A stretch of DNA of 64,000 bases from Clostridia bacterium (GTDB taxonomy: Bacteria > Bacillota > Clostridia > Oscillospirales > Feifaniaceae), in assembly GCA_017517965.1 (NCBI GenBank), contig JAFWXR010000027.1, positions 1 to 64,000 of the forward strand, written 5' to 3'. The notes beneath the pieces were generated by a model. That model saw nothing but the letters and a program-made list of their open reading frames with translations, had not been told where the DNA came from and did not search any database. Below are positions 1 to 7,553 of this stretch, piece by piece; position 1 is the first letter of the stretch, and each line of letters starts with the position of its first letter. The position numbers and the translations under genes were made by a program.

Positions 1-126
1 GGAAAAACGCTTGCACTTGCCGGGGAAAATGAAGAAATCATAACCGCAGCCTGTGATATGCAGATTCTTTCTGATATTCGCGGCAGCATACCTGTCTTCT
101 GTAATAGACGACCGGAATTATATTAG
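1..126 (+). CDS. Carbon-nitrogen hydrolase (nitrilase family), C-terminal end
   Basis: Only the last 41 codons are in the window, in frame 1, ending at TAG 124-126. The tail reads DIRGSIPVFCNRRPELY, the usual C-terminal signature of nitrilase-family amidases (IRGsiPvf..RRPeLY). The next gene, 11 bp downstream, is nadE. In glutamine-dependent NAD synthetases a nitrilase-type glutaminase domain is fused to the synthetase domain. Here the two look like separate adjacent genes, so this protein may supply ammonia to NadE (inference). The catalytic Glu-Lys-Cys triad lies upstream of the window and cannot be checked. Confidence 0.75.
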   Translation, partial: GKTLALAGENEEIITAACDMQILSDIRGSIPVFCNRRPELY

Positions 127-137
127 GAGAGAAAACC

Positions 138-866
138 ATGTTTGATGCAGTAAAAGTAAAAGATAAATGTGTATTATGGATCAGAGATTTTTTCGAGAGA
201 AACGGAAAAGGATGTAATGCGGTTGTAGGAATTTCCGGTGGGAAAGACAGCTCGGTAGTAGCCGCTTTGTGCGTTGAAGCGTTGGGACGAGAACGGGTAA
301 TTGGTGTACTTATGCCGCAGGGAGTTCAGCCCGACATCGAAGCAGCTTATTTACTCGTAAATCATCTTGGTATCAAGCATTATGAGGTCAATATAAAAAA
401 TGCCGTTGACGATGTTTTGGAAAGCATTTCTGCCTTGCCGGAAATCAGCCGTCAGACAAGAGTGAATCTTCCTGCCCGTATCCGCATGGCAACTTTGTAT
501 GCTGTATCGCAGAGCATTAATGGCAGAGTGGCAAACACCTGTAATCTGTCCGAGGATTATGTGGGATATGCCACAAGGTACGGAGACGGCGCAGGTGATT
601 TCAGTCCTCTTTGTAATTTGACTGTCACCGAGGTGAAAGAAATTGGGCGTGTTCTCGGTCTACCCGAGATACTTATTACGAAAACACCTATTGACGGTCT
701 TTCAGGTAAATCCGACGAAGAAAACCTTGGCTTTACTTACGATGTACTTGATCGATATATCTTAAACGGTGAAATATCGGATTTGGATATAAAAGAAAAA
801 ATCGATCGGTTGCATATGCTCAATAGATTTAAGATAGAAACCATACCTGGATTCAGAAAAGACTAA
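138..866 (+). CDS. nadE: NAD(+) synthase, ammonia-dependent type
   Basis: The 242-residue protein catalyses the last step of NAD synthesis, ATP-dependent amidation of nicotinic acid adenine dinucleotide. The PP-loop SGGKDSS is at about residues 33-39. The C-terminal part has the family's SGKSDEENLGFTYDVLD block. The length fits the stand-alone synthetase domain without a fused glutaminase. The start is set by the GGAG at 126-129, about 8 bases before ATG 138. The preceding nitrilase-family gene ends 11 bp upstream, suggesting one operon in which that protein provides the ammonia. Confidence 0.93.
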   Translation: MFDAVKVKDKCVLWIRDFFERNGKGCNAVVGISGGKDSSVVAALCVEALGRERVIGVLMPQGVQPDIEAAYLLVNHLGIKHYEVNIKNAVDDVLESISALPEISRQTRVNLPARIRMATLYAVSQSINGRVANTCNLSEDYVGYATRYGDGAGDFSPLCNLTVTEVKEIGRVLGLPEILITKTPIDGLSGKSDEENLGFTYDVLDRYILNGEISDLDIKEKIDRLHMLNRFKIETIPGFRKD

Positions 867-907
867 ACCAAATTAAAGCGACAATATACAAAATAGGGGG
901 TGATTAT

Positions 908-1237
908 TTGGCGAAATATCATGTGCTTGGCATAGGTTACGATTACGACTATTATTCTCTCTCTACTGCCAAGTGGACTAATTACGATATAGAATTTGAT
1001 TTTGCAGATAGTTTCGCTCAAGCAAAAGCCCTTCTCTCGATTAAGGATTATTTCATGTGCAGTGGGATTGCGGTTCGTCGCTTGGTGTGGTTTATGGCGA
1101 AGACCGCTGCCGAGCTATAAAGGAATGATCCGAGACAATTCTATCACGCACCAGTTGCAAGCGGTTGTTATGAATTCGCAAAAAACTGTTATGATTTAGC
1201 CTCTAAAAATGAAAAGTTCCTCAAAGCATACATATAA
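908..1237 (+). pseudogene. Small unknown gene broken by two compensating frameshifts
   Basis: A TTG at 908, nine bases after a GGGGG ribosome site, opens a frame reading MAKYHVLGIGYDYDYYS. It stops at 1118-1120. The coding pattern appears to leave this frame near 1050: the -1 frame reads HVQWDCGSSLGVVYGEDR. It returns near 1117 to the first frame, which reads RNDPRQFYHAPVASGCYEF and ends at TAA 1235-1237. I read this as one protein of about 105 residues broken by two indels, or by sequencing errors. The family is not recognised. It lies between nadE and the first mobile element, so insertion-related decay is possible. Confidence 0.45.
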
Positions 1238-1262
1238 TATGCTCTAAGGAACTTTCTTTTTA
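1213..1262. terminator. Bidirectional intrinsic terminator
   Basis: AAAGTTCCT at 1213-1221 pairs with AGGAACTTT at 1247-1255, and the stem continues inward through AAGCATA/TATGCT. T-runs follow on both strands. It separates the rightward broken gene from the leftward XRE regulator. Confidence 0.8.
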
Positions 1263-1267
1263 TATTC

Positions 1268-1690
1268 TTATTTACTTTTATTTATGCGAATACTCAAAAC
1301 GATATCTTCCGTATTACAGATGCTCTGCTGTTCGTGACAGCGGAGCTTTTCTGCTTTTATAAGACTCTCGACAGCCGTCTTGCCATATTCATCAAGTGAA
1401 AGATATTCCATTATGATTTCCCTGAACTGGTCTTCCACTTCCCAACGGCCGAGCTGATCAATATCCTCTTCGGTAAACTGCGGAGATGATGCATCATTTG
1501 AATACCCCAAAATATAATCGATGCGTTTATCAAAAATATCGGAAAGGCGATCCAATGTTTCAAAGTTTGGCTCTCGCTTACCGATTTCCCACATTGCAAT
1601 AGTGCCTTTGGATACGCCCAAAGCTTCTGCAAGCTGCACCTGGGTCATAATTTTCTCTTTACGTAGTTCTTTTAATCTTTCAGCAAACAT
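1268..1690 (-). CDS. XRE-family transcriptional repressor
   Basis: The 140-residue protein has an N-terminal Cro/CI helix-turn-helix (about residues 1-62: MFAERLKELRKEKIMTQVQLAEALGVSKGTIAMWE...). The C-terminal region is acidic and not assigned. A frame continues upstream to 1726. I set the start at 1690 because GGAGG lies eight bases before that ATG and the HTH fold begins there. A promoter (TTGACA-17-TATCAT) lies just upstream. CTGTGAG sequences lie in that promoter and around the divergent promoter, so the protein probably controls both directions, as repressors of integrative elements do. Confidence 0.85.
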   Translation of the reverse strand: MFAERLKELRKEKIMTQVQLAEALGVSKGTIAMWEIGKREPNFETLDRLSDIFDKRIDYILGYSNDASSPQFTEEDIDQLGRWEVEDQFREIIMEYLSLDEYGKTAVESLIKAEKLRCHEQQSICNTEDIVLSIRINKSK

Positions 1691-1713
1691 AGTTTTGCAC
1701 CTCCGATGCATCA

Positions 1714-1742
1714 ATGATATCACCATCTGTGAGTCTTGTCAA
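1714..1742 (-). promoter_or_regulatory. Promoter of the XRE repressor
   Basis: Reading leftward, TTGACA (1742-1737), a 17 bp spacer and TATCAT (1719-1714). The spacer contains CTGTGAG on the plus strand at 1727-1733, the same core as the nearby palindrome arms, which suggests autoregulation. Confidence 0.7.
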
Positions 1743-1788
1743 TACTTTTCTTACTAAATAAGATACAATACGGAAAAATATTTTAACA

Positions 1789-1855
1789 AACTGTGAGATT
1801 TACTATTGACAAAGATAACTAAATGTTGTATCGTATAAAATGAAATCTCACAGTT
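1789..1855. promoter_or_regulatory. Operator palindrome around the rightward element promoter
   Basis: AACTGTGAGATTT at 1789-1801 is repeated as its exact reverse complement at 1843-1855. Between the arms lie TTGACA (1806-1811) and possible -10 elements (TATCGT 1829-1834 at 17 bp spacing, or TATAAA 1834-1839 at 22 bp). The layout fits a repressor that binds both arms and closes the rightward promoter. The neighbouring XRE protein is the obvious candidate binder (inference). Confidence 0.65.
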
Positions 1856-1856
1856 A

Positions 1857-2015
1857 GCGAGTTTGCGTTCCTTGACAACTGAATCCCACCCACGCAGATA
1901 TACTGTCGACACTGTGCCACGATGGTAATACCGGAGCGCAGGTCGGCAGCCGAAACGCCAAGAGAGAGACGACTTGGCTCTGCGGTGCAGGTGGATGAAA
2001 ACAATACTAAAGGAA
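1857..2015 (+). ncRNA. Structured leader upstream of the excisionase-like gene
   Basis: About 170 bases of GC-rich sequence without a good reading frame separate the operator from the excisionase gene. GCCAAG (1957-1962) pairs with CTTGGC (1973-1978), and an outer stem pairs CGCAG (1937-1941) with CTGCG (1980-1984). A second TTGACA is at 1872-1877. The paired, GC-rich stretch in an otherwise AT-rich intergenic region suggests a cis-acting RNA. I do not recognise the family. Confidence 0.4.
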
Positions 2016-2029
2016 GGAGTTAAATCATT

Positions 2030-2212
2030 ATGGAAAAATCAACAATGAGCGTTCAGGAGTTATCCGCTCACATGGGTATCAGCCTCCCCAAGGCATATGA
2101 GCTTGTGAAAGAACCGGAATTCCCGACACTCCGTATCGGCACTCGCATCTTGATTCCGGTTGAAGGTTTTAAGGCTTGGCTCCGAACAAAATCCGAAAGC
2201 GGTGATGAATAA
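2030..2212 (+). CDS. Excisionase-like helix-turn-helix DNA-binding protein
   Basis: The 60-residue protein (MEKSTMSVQELSAHMGISLP..., LRIGTRILIPVEGFKAWL) matches the small HTH_17/excisionase fold: a winged helix that recognises DNA and bends it during excision. The strong GGAAGGAG site lies ten bases before ATG 2030. The stop overlaps the next start by one base, so translation is probably coupled to the replication gene. In such elements this protein is usually a recombination directionality factor or a regulator. The sequence does not tell which. Confidence 0.75.
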   Translation: MEKSTMSVQELSAHMGISLPKAYELVKEPEFPTLRIGTRILIPVEGFKAWLRTKSESGDE

Positions 2213-3231
2213 TGAATGAAAGTATCACCGTGTATTATGCCGACGTGTGCGGCAACCCACAAAACTGTCAGTATTCCCATAAGGGAACGGCAACTACTCC
2301 CGAAGAACTGAAACGCTGTATGGCTTGGGATCACGTATTCATCCGCTTTAACGGGAGCTACCGAAACAGCAAAAATGTCAATATTGACGTTATGCTCAAA
2401 GGTCACTCCGGCGACAGTATCCGTGTGGACCGTATCGGCAGAAACAGCGAAAGTATTATGAATCCTGCGCTGACGGTTCTGCTTACGGTACAGCCGAATG
2501 TGCTGTCAGGAATGATGCAAAACGGCACATTCCGCGGCAGAGGCCTTACAGCAAGATTTCTATACTGTATGCCGAAATCCATAGTCGGTAACCGCAGATA
2601 CAGAACCGAACCTATCCCTACCGATGTAGCAAGACAGTACGATCTGCTTGTTCAAAATCTCTTGAAAGAAGAACAATGTGAAACTCCCGAAGAGATCACC
2701 TTAACCCCGGAAGCGGATGAAATGCTTGAAGCCTTTTCCTACGAGGTGGAATCCAAACTGAAGACCGAATATGCGGATATGGCAGATTGGGCTGGCAAAC
2801 TTGTGGGTGCAGTTCTTCGTATTGCAGGTGTTTTATGCCGAGCCTCGGTTTATCGCAATAACGGATTTCTGGAATCTGCCGAACCCTTGGTGGTGGATAA
2901 AACCACAATGGCAAATGCTATTACAATCGGAAGGTATTATACAGAGCATTCCTCGGCGGCATTCTCCCTTATGGGAGCGGATGCCTTGGTAAAACAGAGT
3001 GAGTATATGCTGGATGCCATTTGCAAAAGCGGTCTTACGGAGTTTACCCGCCGTGACATTATGCGACTCTGCCGAAGTTTCAAAACAGCCGATGAAGTAC
3101 AGCCGGTACTGAACCACTTGACCGAATATGGATACATTGCCCCTAAAACGAGCGATGTCCAATCCGGCAAAGGCAGACCTACGGGTCAAACCTATCTTGT
3201 CAATCCTTATCTTTATGAAAAGGCATCGTAA
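2212..3231 (+). CDS. DUF3987/primase-type replication protein with apparent internal deletion
   Basis: Residues 1-60 (ESITVYYADVCGNPQNCQYSHKG...) resemble the start of element-encoded primases. From about residue 61 (MLKGHSGDSIRVDRIGR...) the text is the C-terminal part of DUF3987 helicase-like proteins (ENPALTVLLTVQP..., FRGRGLTARFLY). The normal middle, including the Walker A and B ATPase motifs, is absent: full-length relatives are usually far longer than these 339 residues. The reading frame is intact, so this looks like an in-frame deletion joining two ends. ATPase activity is not expected. A C-terminal winged-helix region (about 265-330) remains. Confidence 0.65.
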   Translation: MNESITVYYADVCGNPQNCQYSHKGTATTPEELKRCMAWDHVFIRFNGSYRNSKNVNIDVMLKGHSGDSIRVDRIGRNSESIMNPALTVLLTVQPNVLSGMMQNGTFRGRGLTARFLYCMPKSIVGNRRYRTEPIPTDVARQYDLLVQNLLKEEQCETPEEITLTPEADEMLEAFSYEVESKLKTEYADMADWAGKLVGAVLRIAGVLCRASVYRNNGFLESAEPLVVDKTTMANAITIGRYYTEHSSAAFSLMGADALVKQSEYMLDAICKSGLTEFTRRDIMRLCRSFKTADEVQPVLNHLTEYGYIAPKTSDVQSGKGRPTGQTYLVNPYLYEKAS

Positions 3232-3236
3232 CAGAG

Positions 3237-3378
3237 TTTTGTCCTTTATGTCCCTTTGTCCCAAAGGTATGGGAATAAAGAAAAATATAGAAAAAGTAAT
3301 CGTTAAACTACTGCTTTCTATATACGGATGTTTACCCACATTCTCACTCTTACGGACAGCGTGACAAAAAGGACAAAA
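3237..3378. repeat. Imperfect inverted repeat after the replication gene
   Basis: TTTTGTCCTTTATGTC (3237-3252) is inverted as GACAAAAAGGACAAAA (3363-3378), 15 of 16 positions matching. The arms flank a 110 bp AT-rich stretch without a clear gene. It may be a hairpin in the transcript or a protein-binding site. Its role is unknown. Confidence 0.45.
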
Positions 3379-3405
3379 GGAAAAATAACGGAAGGAGGTG
3401 TAAGT

Positions 3406-3750
3406 ATGTATAAAACCAAAAGGGATTACGCCCAGGATAAACTCTGCCGTGAAATCGGCAACGGGTGTCGTATTCTTCGCGTTGACGGAGAACGATGCAT
3501 TTACCGTGACTTTGGCAATGGATTTAATGTTGAAGTCAGCGGAACACACACCACAAGCAAACGTAGAAAAGCCGTCATCTTTTTGTGGTACGGGAGTGCG
3601 TTCACAGTTACGTGCATAAAGGAAGTACCGTTTTCAGAAATCGGTAATGTAATAAATAGGCTCTACGATTACACTTGTGAGCTTTGTCGCACCGGTGCCG
3701 CCACGGAAGAAAACCTCAGAGAGCTTAGATACGAACGTCCGCAGGTTTGA
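3406..3750 (+). CDS. Hypothetical mobile-element protein
   Basis: The 114-residue soluble protein begins MYKTKRDYAQDKLCREIGNG. The start at ATG 3406 follows GGAGG by seven bases. An upstream in-frame start at 3328 has no ribosome site. It has no membrane segment or motif that I recognise. Position between the replication protein and the zinc-ribbon protein suggests a conserved accessory gene of the element. Confidence 0.6.
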   Translation: MYKTKRDYAQDKLCREIGNGCRILRVDGERCIYRDFGNGFNVEVSGTHTTSKRRKAVIFLWYGSAFTVTCIKEVPFSEIGNVINRLYDYTCELCRTGAATEENLRELRYERPQV

Positions 3751-4028
3751 TGTAGATACCTTAGGGTGCTATTCCCTCTAAAACTTATGCGAATTTTTTC
3801 ACGCGACCCCTGGCCCGTTGCCCGGAGTCATAGTCGTAGAGATTTAGACCCCCCTGGGGGGTATCGAAATCTCCACAGCTTTTTATTTATGCAACGGGCG
3901 TGGGGTGTCATGAAAAAAATCGCAAAATCAAACGGGGTATTAACCCCAATATCAATCGAATCGGCCACGAGAGGGCGGCTTTCGGGTCGCTCTCCCTTAC
4001 TCTTGTAGTCATAGGAAGGAGATATGCC

Positions 4029-4403
4029 ATGACACTACAAAACAAAATCGCTATTAACAATATGCGGCTTGAGGGGCATAGCCCTTCCGTGATCGCCGCC
4101 ACTTTAGGTTTATCTGCCGGGACCGTCCGTGCACATATTCACAGATACCCGGAAATACCGAACACCAAGCTTTGCAAGAATTGCGGTAAACCCGTGCTTC
4201 AAACAGAAAAACGCAGGGAGAAAAAATTCTGTTCGGACAGTTGCCGAATGCTGTGGTGGAACACTCACCAGGAGGCTGTGAATCGCAAAGCCTATTATAA
4301 TCTCACCTGCGAATACTGCGGAAAGGAGTTTGAGAGTTATGGTAACAAAAACAGAAAATACTGCAGCCGTGCCTGCTATGTTGCGTCAAGACAAGCAGGA
4401 TAA
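4029..4403 (+). CDS. HTH and double zinc-ribbon protein (sigma-70 region 4-like)
   Basis: The 124-residue protein begins with a predicted helix-turn-helix (MRLEGHSPSVIAATLGLSAGTVRAHIHRYP, about residues 10-42). Two zinc-ribbon units follow: CKNCGK...CSDSCR and CEYCGK...CSRACY. Such proteins are often labelled RNA polymerase sigma-70-like in integrative elements, but the fold is only a small DNA-binding module. GGAAGGAG precedes ATG 4029. The 278 bp before it (3751-4028) show no supported gene. The gene overlaps the next by 65 bp. Confidence 0.7.
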   Translation: MTLQNKIAINNMRLEGHSPSVIAATLGLSAGTVRAHIHRYPEIPNTKLCKNCGKPVLQTEKRREKKFCSDSCRMLWWNTHQEAVNRKAYYNLTCEYCGKEFESYGNKNRKYCSRACYVASRQAG

Positions 4404-4566
4404 ATATGCAGCCGAAAATATGATGCTGTACCGAACCTCCCTGGCTCTGCTAAAAAGCCTTGCGGAGGATGGTACTTTTACCGAGAAAGAGTATTGTAAG
4501 ATATCGACAATGCTGTCCCGTAAATACGGATTATCTTCGGGTAGTATATTTGCGGAATCTGCTTGA
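4339..4566 (+). CDS. Small SHOCT-like protein preceding recombinases
   Basis: The 75-residue protein ends with a region resembling a short C-terminal SHOCT domain (LLKSLAEDGTFTEKEYCKISTMLSRKYGL). Genes of this kind commonly precede tandem serine recombinases in Clostridia elements. ATG 4339 follows AAAGGAG by about 11 bases. An upstream TTG at 4330 is too close to the ribosome site. It overlaps the preceding gene and ends 61 bp before the recombinase. The molecular role is unknown. Confidence 0.65.
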   Translation: MVTKTENTAAVPAMLRQDKQDKYAAENMMLYRTSLALLKSLAEDGTFTEKEYCKISTMLSRKYGLSSGSIFAESA

Positions 4567-4627
4567 TATATCCGCCAGTTAGAGCGAATATGTAGTGACC
4601 TTAATTGATACAAAGGAGGTATATGTA

Positions 4628-5908
4628 TTGGAAAGGATCGTTACACAGACCCGTTTTGCGAAAACGGAATTGCCGAGAGCAAAATGGGTGGCGGCTTACG
4701 CCAGAGTGTCCTCCGGCAAGGATGCGATGCTCCACTCGCTTTCCGCCCAGGTGAGCTATTACAGCAAATTGATACAGAACCACTGCGGATGGGAGTACGC
4801 AGGCGTATATGCCGATGAAGCTTTAACCGGCACGAAGGATAACCGAGAAAACTTTCAAAGGCTCCTTTCAGATTGCCGAAACGGAAAGGGGGATATGATT
4901 ATAACCAAATCCGTTTCGCGCTTTGCAAGGAATACGCTGACATTACTCGAAACTGTACGAGAACTAAAGAGCCTGGGTGTGGATGTCTACTTTGAAGAGC
5001 AGAACATACACTCGGCAACCTCGGACGGTGAGTTGATACTTACAATCCTCGCAAGCTATGCCCAGGAGGAAAGCCTTTCTGCCAGCGAGAATCAAAAGTG
5101 GAGGGTGCGGCAGCAGTTCCAAAACGGAAAACCCTGGAGAGGTTTTATGATGGGTTACCGCTACGACGGTGAGAAATATGTCATCGTTCCCGAGGAGGCA
5201 GAGGTGGTTCGCTCCATCTTTCGTGACTACCTTGACGGCAAAGGCGTTGCCGCCATTATGAAACGGCTCAACGAAGAAGGCATTCTCACGCAGCAAGGCT
5301 TTACTTGGCATCAAAGTGCCGTAAGCCGAATCCTCCGTAACTATGCCTATACGGGCAACCTTCTGCTTCAAACCAAATTTCGTGAGAATCACCTTACAAA
5401 ACGCACACTGGTAAATCACGGAGAACTTCCGCAGTACCACGCAGAGAACACCCACGAGCCGATCATTGATATCGGCACCTATAACTTGGTGCAACTGGAA
5501 ATGGCAAGGCGTGCAGAGCATTTCGCAAAACCACAAACGAAAAACGAATATCCATTTACAGGACTTATCACCTGCGCCAGGTGCGGAAAGCACTACCGCA
5601 GAAAGGTGACTAAAACGGGCCCGGTATGGATATGCGCCACCTATAATACCCTTGGCAAAAAAGCCTGCCCGTCGAAATCCATCCCAGAACCTACTTTGAT
5701 GGTGCTTTCCGCCGAGATGGATGATTTCAGTAAAATAACGGCAATTACAGCCGACAAAGATAACACCTTGATATTCTCCCTTGAAAACGGAGAAACAATC
5801 GTTAAACGATGGAAAGACCGCTCCCGCTCGGAGAGTTGGACTCCTGAGATGAGGGCAGCGGTCGGTAAGAAAACAAAAGAAAGGAGTAAGCAAAATGGCA
5901 ACAGCTAA
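4628..5908 (+). CDS. Large serine recombinase (integrase), first of a tandem pair
   Basis: The 426-residue protein has the resolvase catalytic domain at the N-terminus ([12 protein letters not shown], with the nucleophile Ser; SRFARN motif near residue 100). A recombinase domain follows ([24 protein letters not shown]...), then a zinc ribbon ([11 protein letters not shown]...[14 protein letters not shown]). The start is TTG 4628, nine bases after GGAGG. A frame runs further upstream but without a ribosome site. It ends 14 bp inside the next recombinase. The two may work together in element excision and integration. It lacks the long C-terminal coiled coil of its neighbour. Confidence 0.88.
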   Translation: MERIVTQTRFAKTELPRAKWVAAYARVSSGKDAMLHSLSAQVSYYSKLIQNHCGWEYAGVYADEALTGTKDNRENFQRLLSDCRNGKGDMIITKSVSRFARNTLTLLETVRELKSLGVDVYFEEQNIHSATSDGELILTILASYAQEESLSASENQKWRVRQQFQNGKPWRGFMMGYRYDGEKYVIVPEEAEVVRSIFRDYLDGKGVAAIMKRLNEEGILTQQGFTWHQSAVSRILRNYAYTGNLLLQTKFRENHLTKRTLVNHGELPQYHAENTHEPIIDIGTYNLVQLEMARRAEHFAKPQTKNEYPFTGLITCARCGKHYRRKVTKTGPVWICATYNTLGKKACPSKSIPEPTLMVLSAEMDDFSKITAITADKDNTLIFSLENGETIVKRWKDRSRSESWTPEMRAAVGKKTKERSKQNGNS

Positions 5909-7485
5909 AAACGTAACCGTAATACCCGCCACACGAAACTTGCACACGGGTATCCCCACCACCTCAAAGGCAAAACGCAAGGTTGCAGGTTATGCCCGTG
6001 TGTCCACTGACAGTGATGAACAGTTCACAAGCTATGAGGCGCAGGTGGACTACTACACTAATTACATCAAAAGCCGTCCTGAGTGGGCGTTTGTTGAGGT
6101 CTATACGGATGAAGGTATATCCGCACTCAACACCAAAAAACGTGACGGCTTTAACCGAATGATTGCCGACGCCCTGAACGGCAAAATCGACCTTATCGTA
6201 ACCAAGAGCGTAAGTCGCTTTGCCCGTAATACCGTGGACAGCCTCACCACCGTCCGCAAGCTGAAGGACAAGGGCGTTGAGGTATATTTTGAAAAGGAAA
6301 ATATATGGACGATGGATTCCAAGGGCGAGTTGCTTATCACGATCATGTCATCCCTTGCCCAGGAGGAGAGCCGTTCCATTTCCGAGAACGTAACCTGGGG
6401 CCAACGTAAACGCTTTGCTGACGGCAAGGTTTAATATGCCGTACAAACAGTTTCTCGGATACAGAAAAGGCGCAGACGGTCTGCCCGAGATCGTTCCCGA
6501 AGAGGCAGAAATCGTCCGCACCATTTACCGAATGTTTGTGGAAGGGATGTCCGCAGGCTCTATTGCAAAACACTTGACCGAAAACGGTATACCCACACCA
6601 TCCGGGAAAGCGGTATGGCAAAGACATACGATCGAGAGCATTCTTCAAAATGAGAAATACAAAGGCTCGGCACTTCTGCAGAAGAAATACACCGTGGATT
6701 TTCTGCAGAAAAAGATGAAGGTCAACGAGGGTGAAGTTCCGCAGTATTATGTGGAACACAGCCATCCTGCCATCATCGCACCGGAAGAATGGGAACGGGT
6801 TCAGTTGGAGCTAAAACACAGAAAGGATAGCGGCAGACGCACCTTTTCCACAAGCCCCTTTGCCGGGAAACTCATCTGCGGAGATTGCGGTGAGATTTTC
6901 GGCTCAAAGGTGTGGCACTCAACCAGCAAATACCGACGAACAATCTGGCAATGTAATGCAAAATTCAAGGGTGACAAGAAATGCACCACACCACATTTAT
7001 ACGAAGACGATATTAAGGAGCTTTTCGTGGTAGCGTTAAGCAAACTGATGGTTAACAGAGAGGCGCTTCTTGAGGACGGCAGGCTTATCCGTCACGAACT
7101 GATGGATACCGCAGCAATTGATGCCAAATGCGAAGAACTTCTCCAAGAGATGGATGTGGTCGCAGGTCTTATCCAAAAGTGCATCAATGAAAATGCCGTG
7201 CAAGCCATCGACCAGGATGAATATATCAGCCGTTACAATGCCTTGGTAGAACGGCACGAAAAACTGCAGAGCCGTTACGACACCTTGCAGAAAAAGCATG
7301 AGCGCAGACTTATCCAAGCAGATGTTATGAGCGGATTCCTTTTCGCCATCACCGAACTGGACAACCTCCAGCTTCAGTTCAACCCCGCCCTCTGGCACGC
7401 CACCGTCGACCACGTTACGGTGTACGCAGATGAATGCTTGGAGTTTCATTTTATGAACAGAATTAATGTTGAGGTGAGGATATAA
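5895..7485 (+). pseudogene. Second large serine recombinase, frameshifted
   Basis: The N-terminal part (5895-6434) carries the catalytic Ser domain ([20 protein letters not shown]) and stops just after KRFADGKV. The rest continues in another frame as NMPYKQFLGYRKG, the normal sequel in this family, through the recombinase domain, a zinc ribbon (CGDCGE...CNAKFKGDKKC) and a C-terminal coiled coil. One extra T in GTTTAATATG near 6431 explains the break. The intact protein would be about 530 residues. The change may be real inactivation, a rare programmed shift, or an assembly error. Confidence 0.85.
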
Positions 7486-7503
7486 TTACAAATATAAAGA
7501 AAG

Positions 7504-7540
7504 CTCCTTATTACCATCAGGTGATAAGGAGTTCTCTTAT
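7504..7540. terminator. Intrinsic terminator between convergent genes
   Basis: CTCCTTAT (7504-7511) pairs with ATAAGGAG (7524-7531), extended by TACC/GGTG around an ATCA loop. It ends the recombinase transcript and probably also the leftward gene on the other side. Confidence 0.75.
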
Positions 7541-7553
7541 TATTAGTGCTTAT

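Larger units (their letters stand above)
1268..7537. mobile_element. Decaying integrative (ICE-like) element with serine recombinases
   Basis: The block contains an XRE repressor, an excisionase-like DNA-binding protein, a DUF3987-type replication protein with a missing middle, a zinc-ribbon protein, a short SHOCT-like protein and two large serine recombinases in tandem. This module order is typical of Clostridia integrative elements with serine recombinases. No conjugation genes, relaxase or cargo remain, and two genes are damaged, so the element is probably a remnant. I could not find matching terminal repeats. Serine integrases leave short cores that are hard to see by eye, so both boundaries are approximate. 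Confidence 0.6.

Noticed and set aside
3751-4028. A short frame reading MLFPLKLMRIFSRDPWP before the zinc-ribbon gene
   Set aside because: It has no ribosome site and an unlikely composition. The stretch looks like a non-coding spacer of the element.
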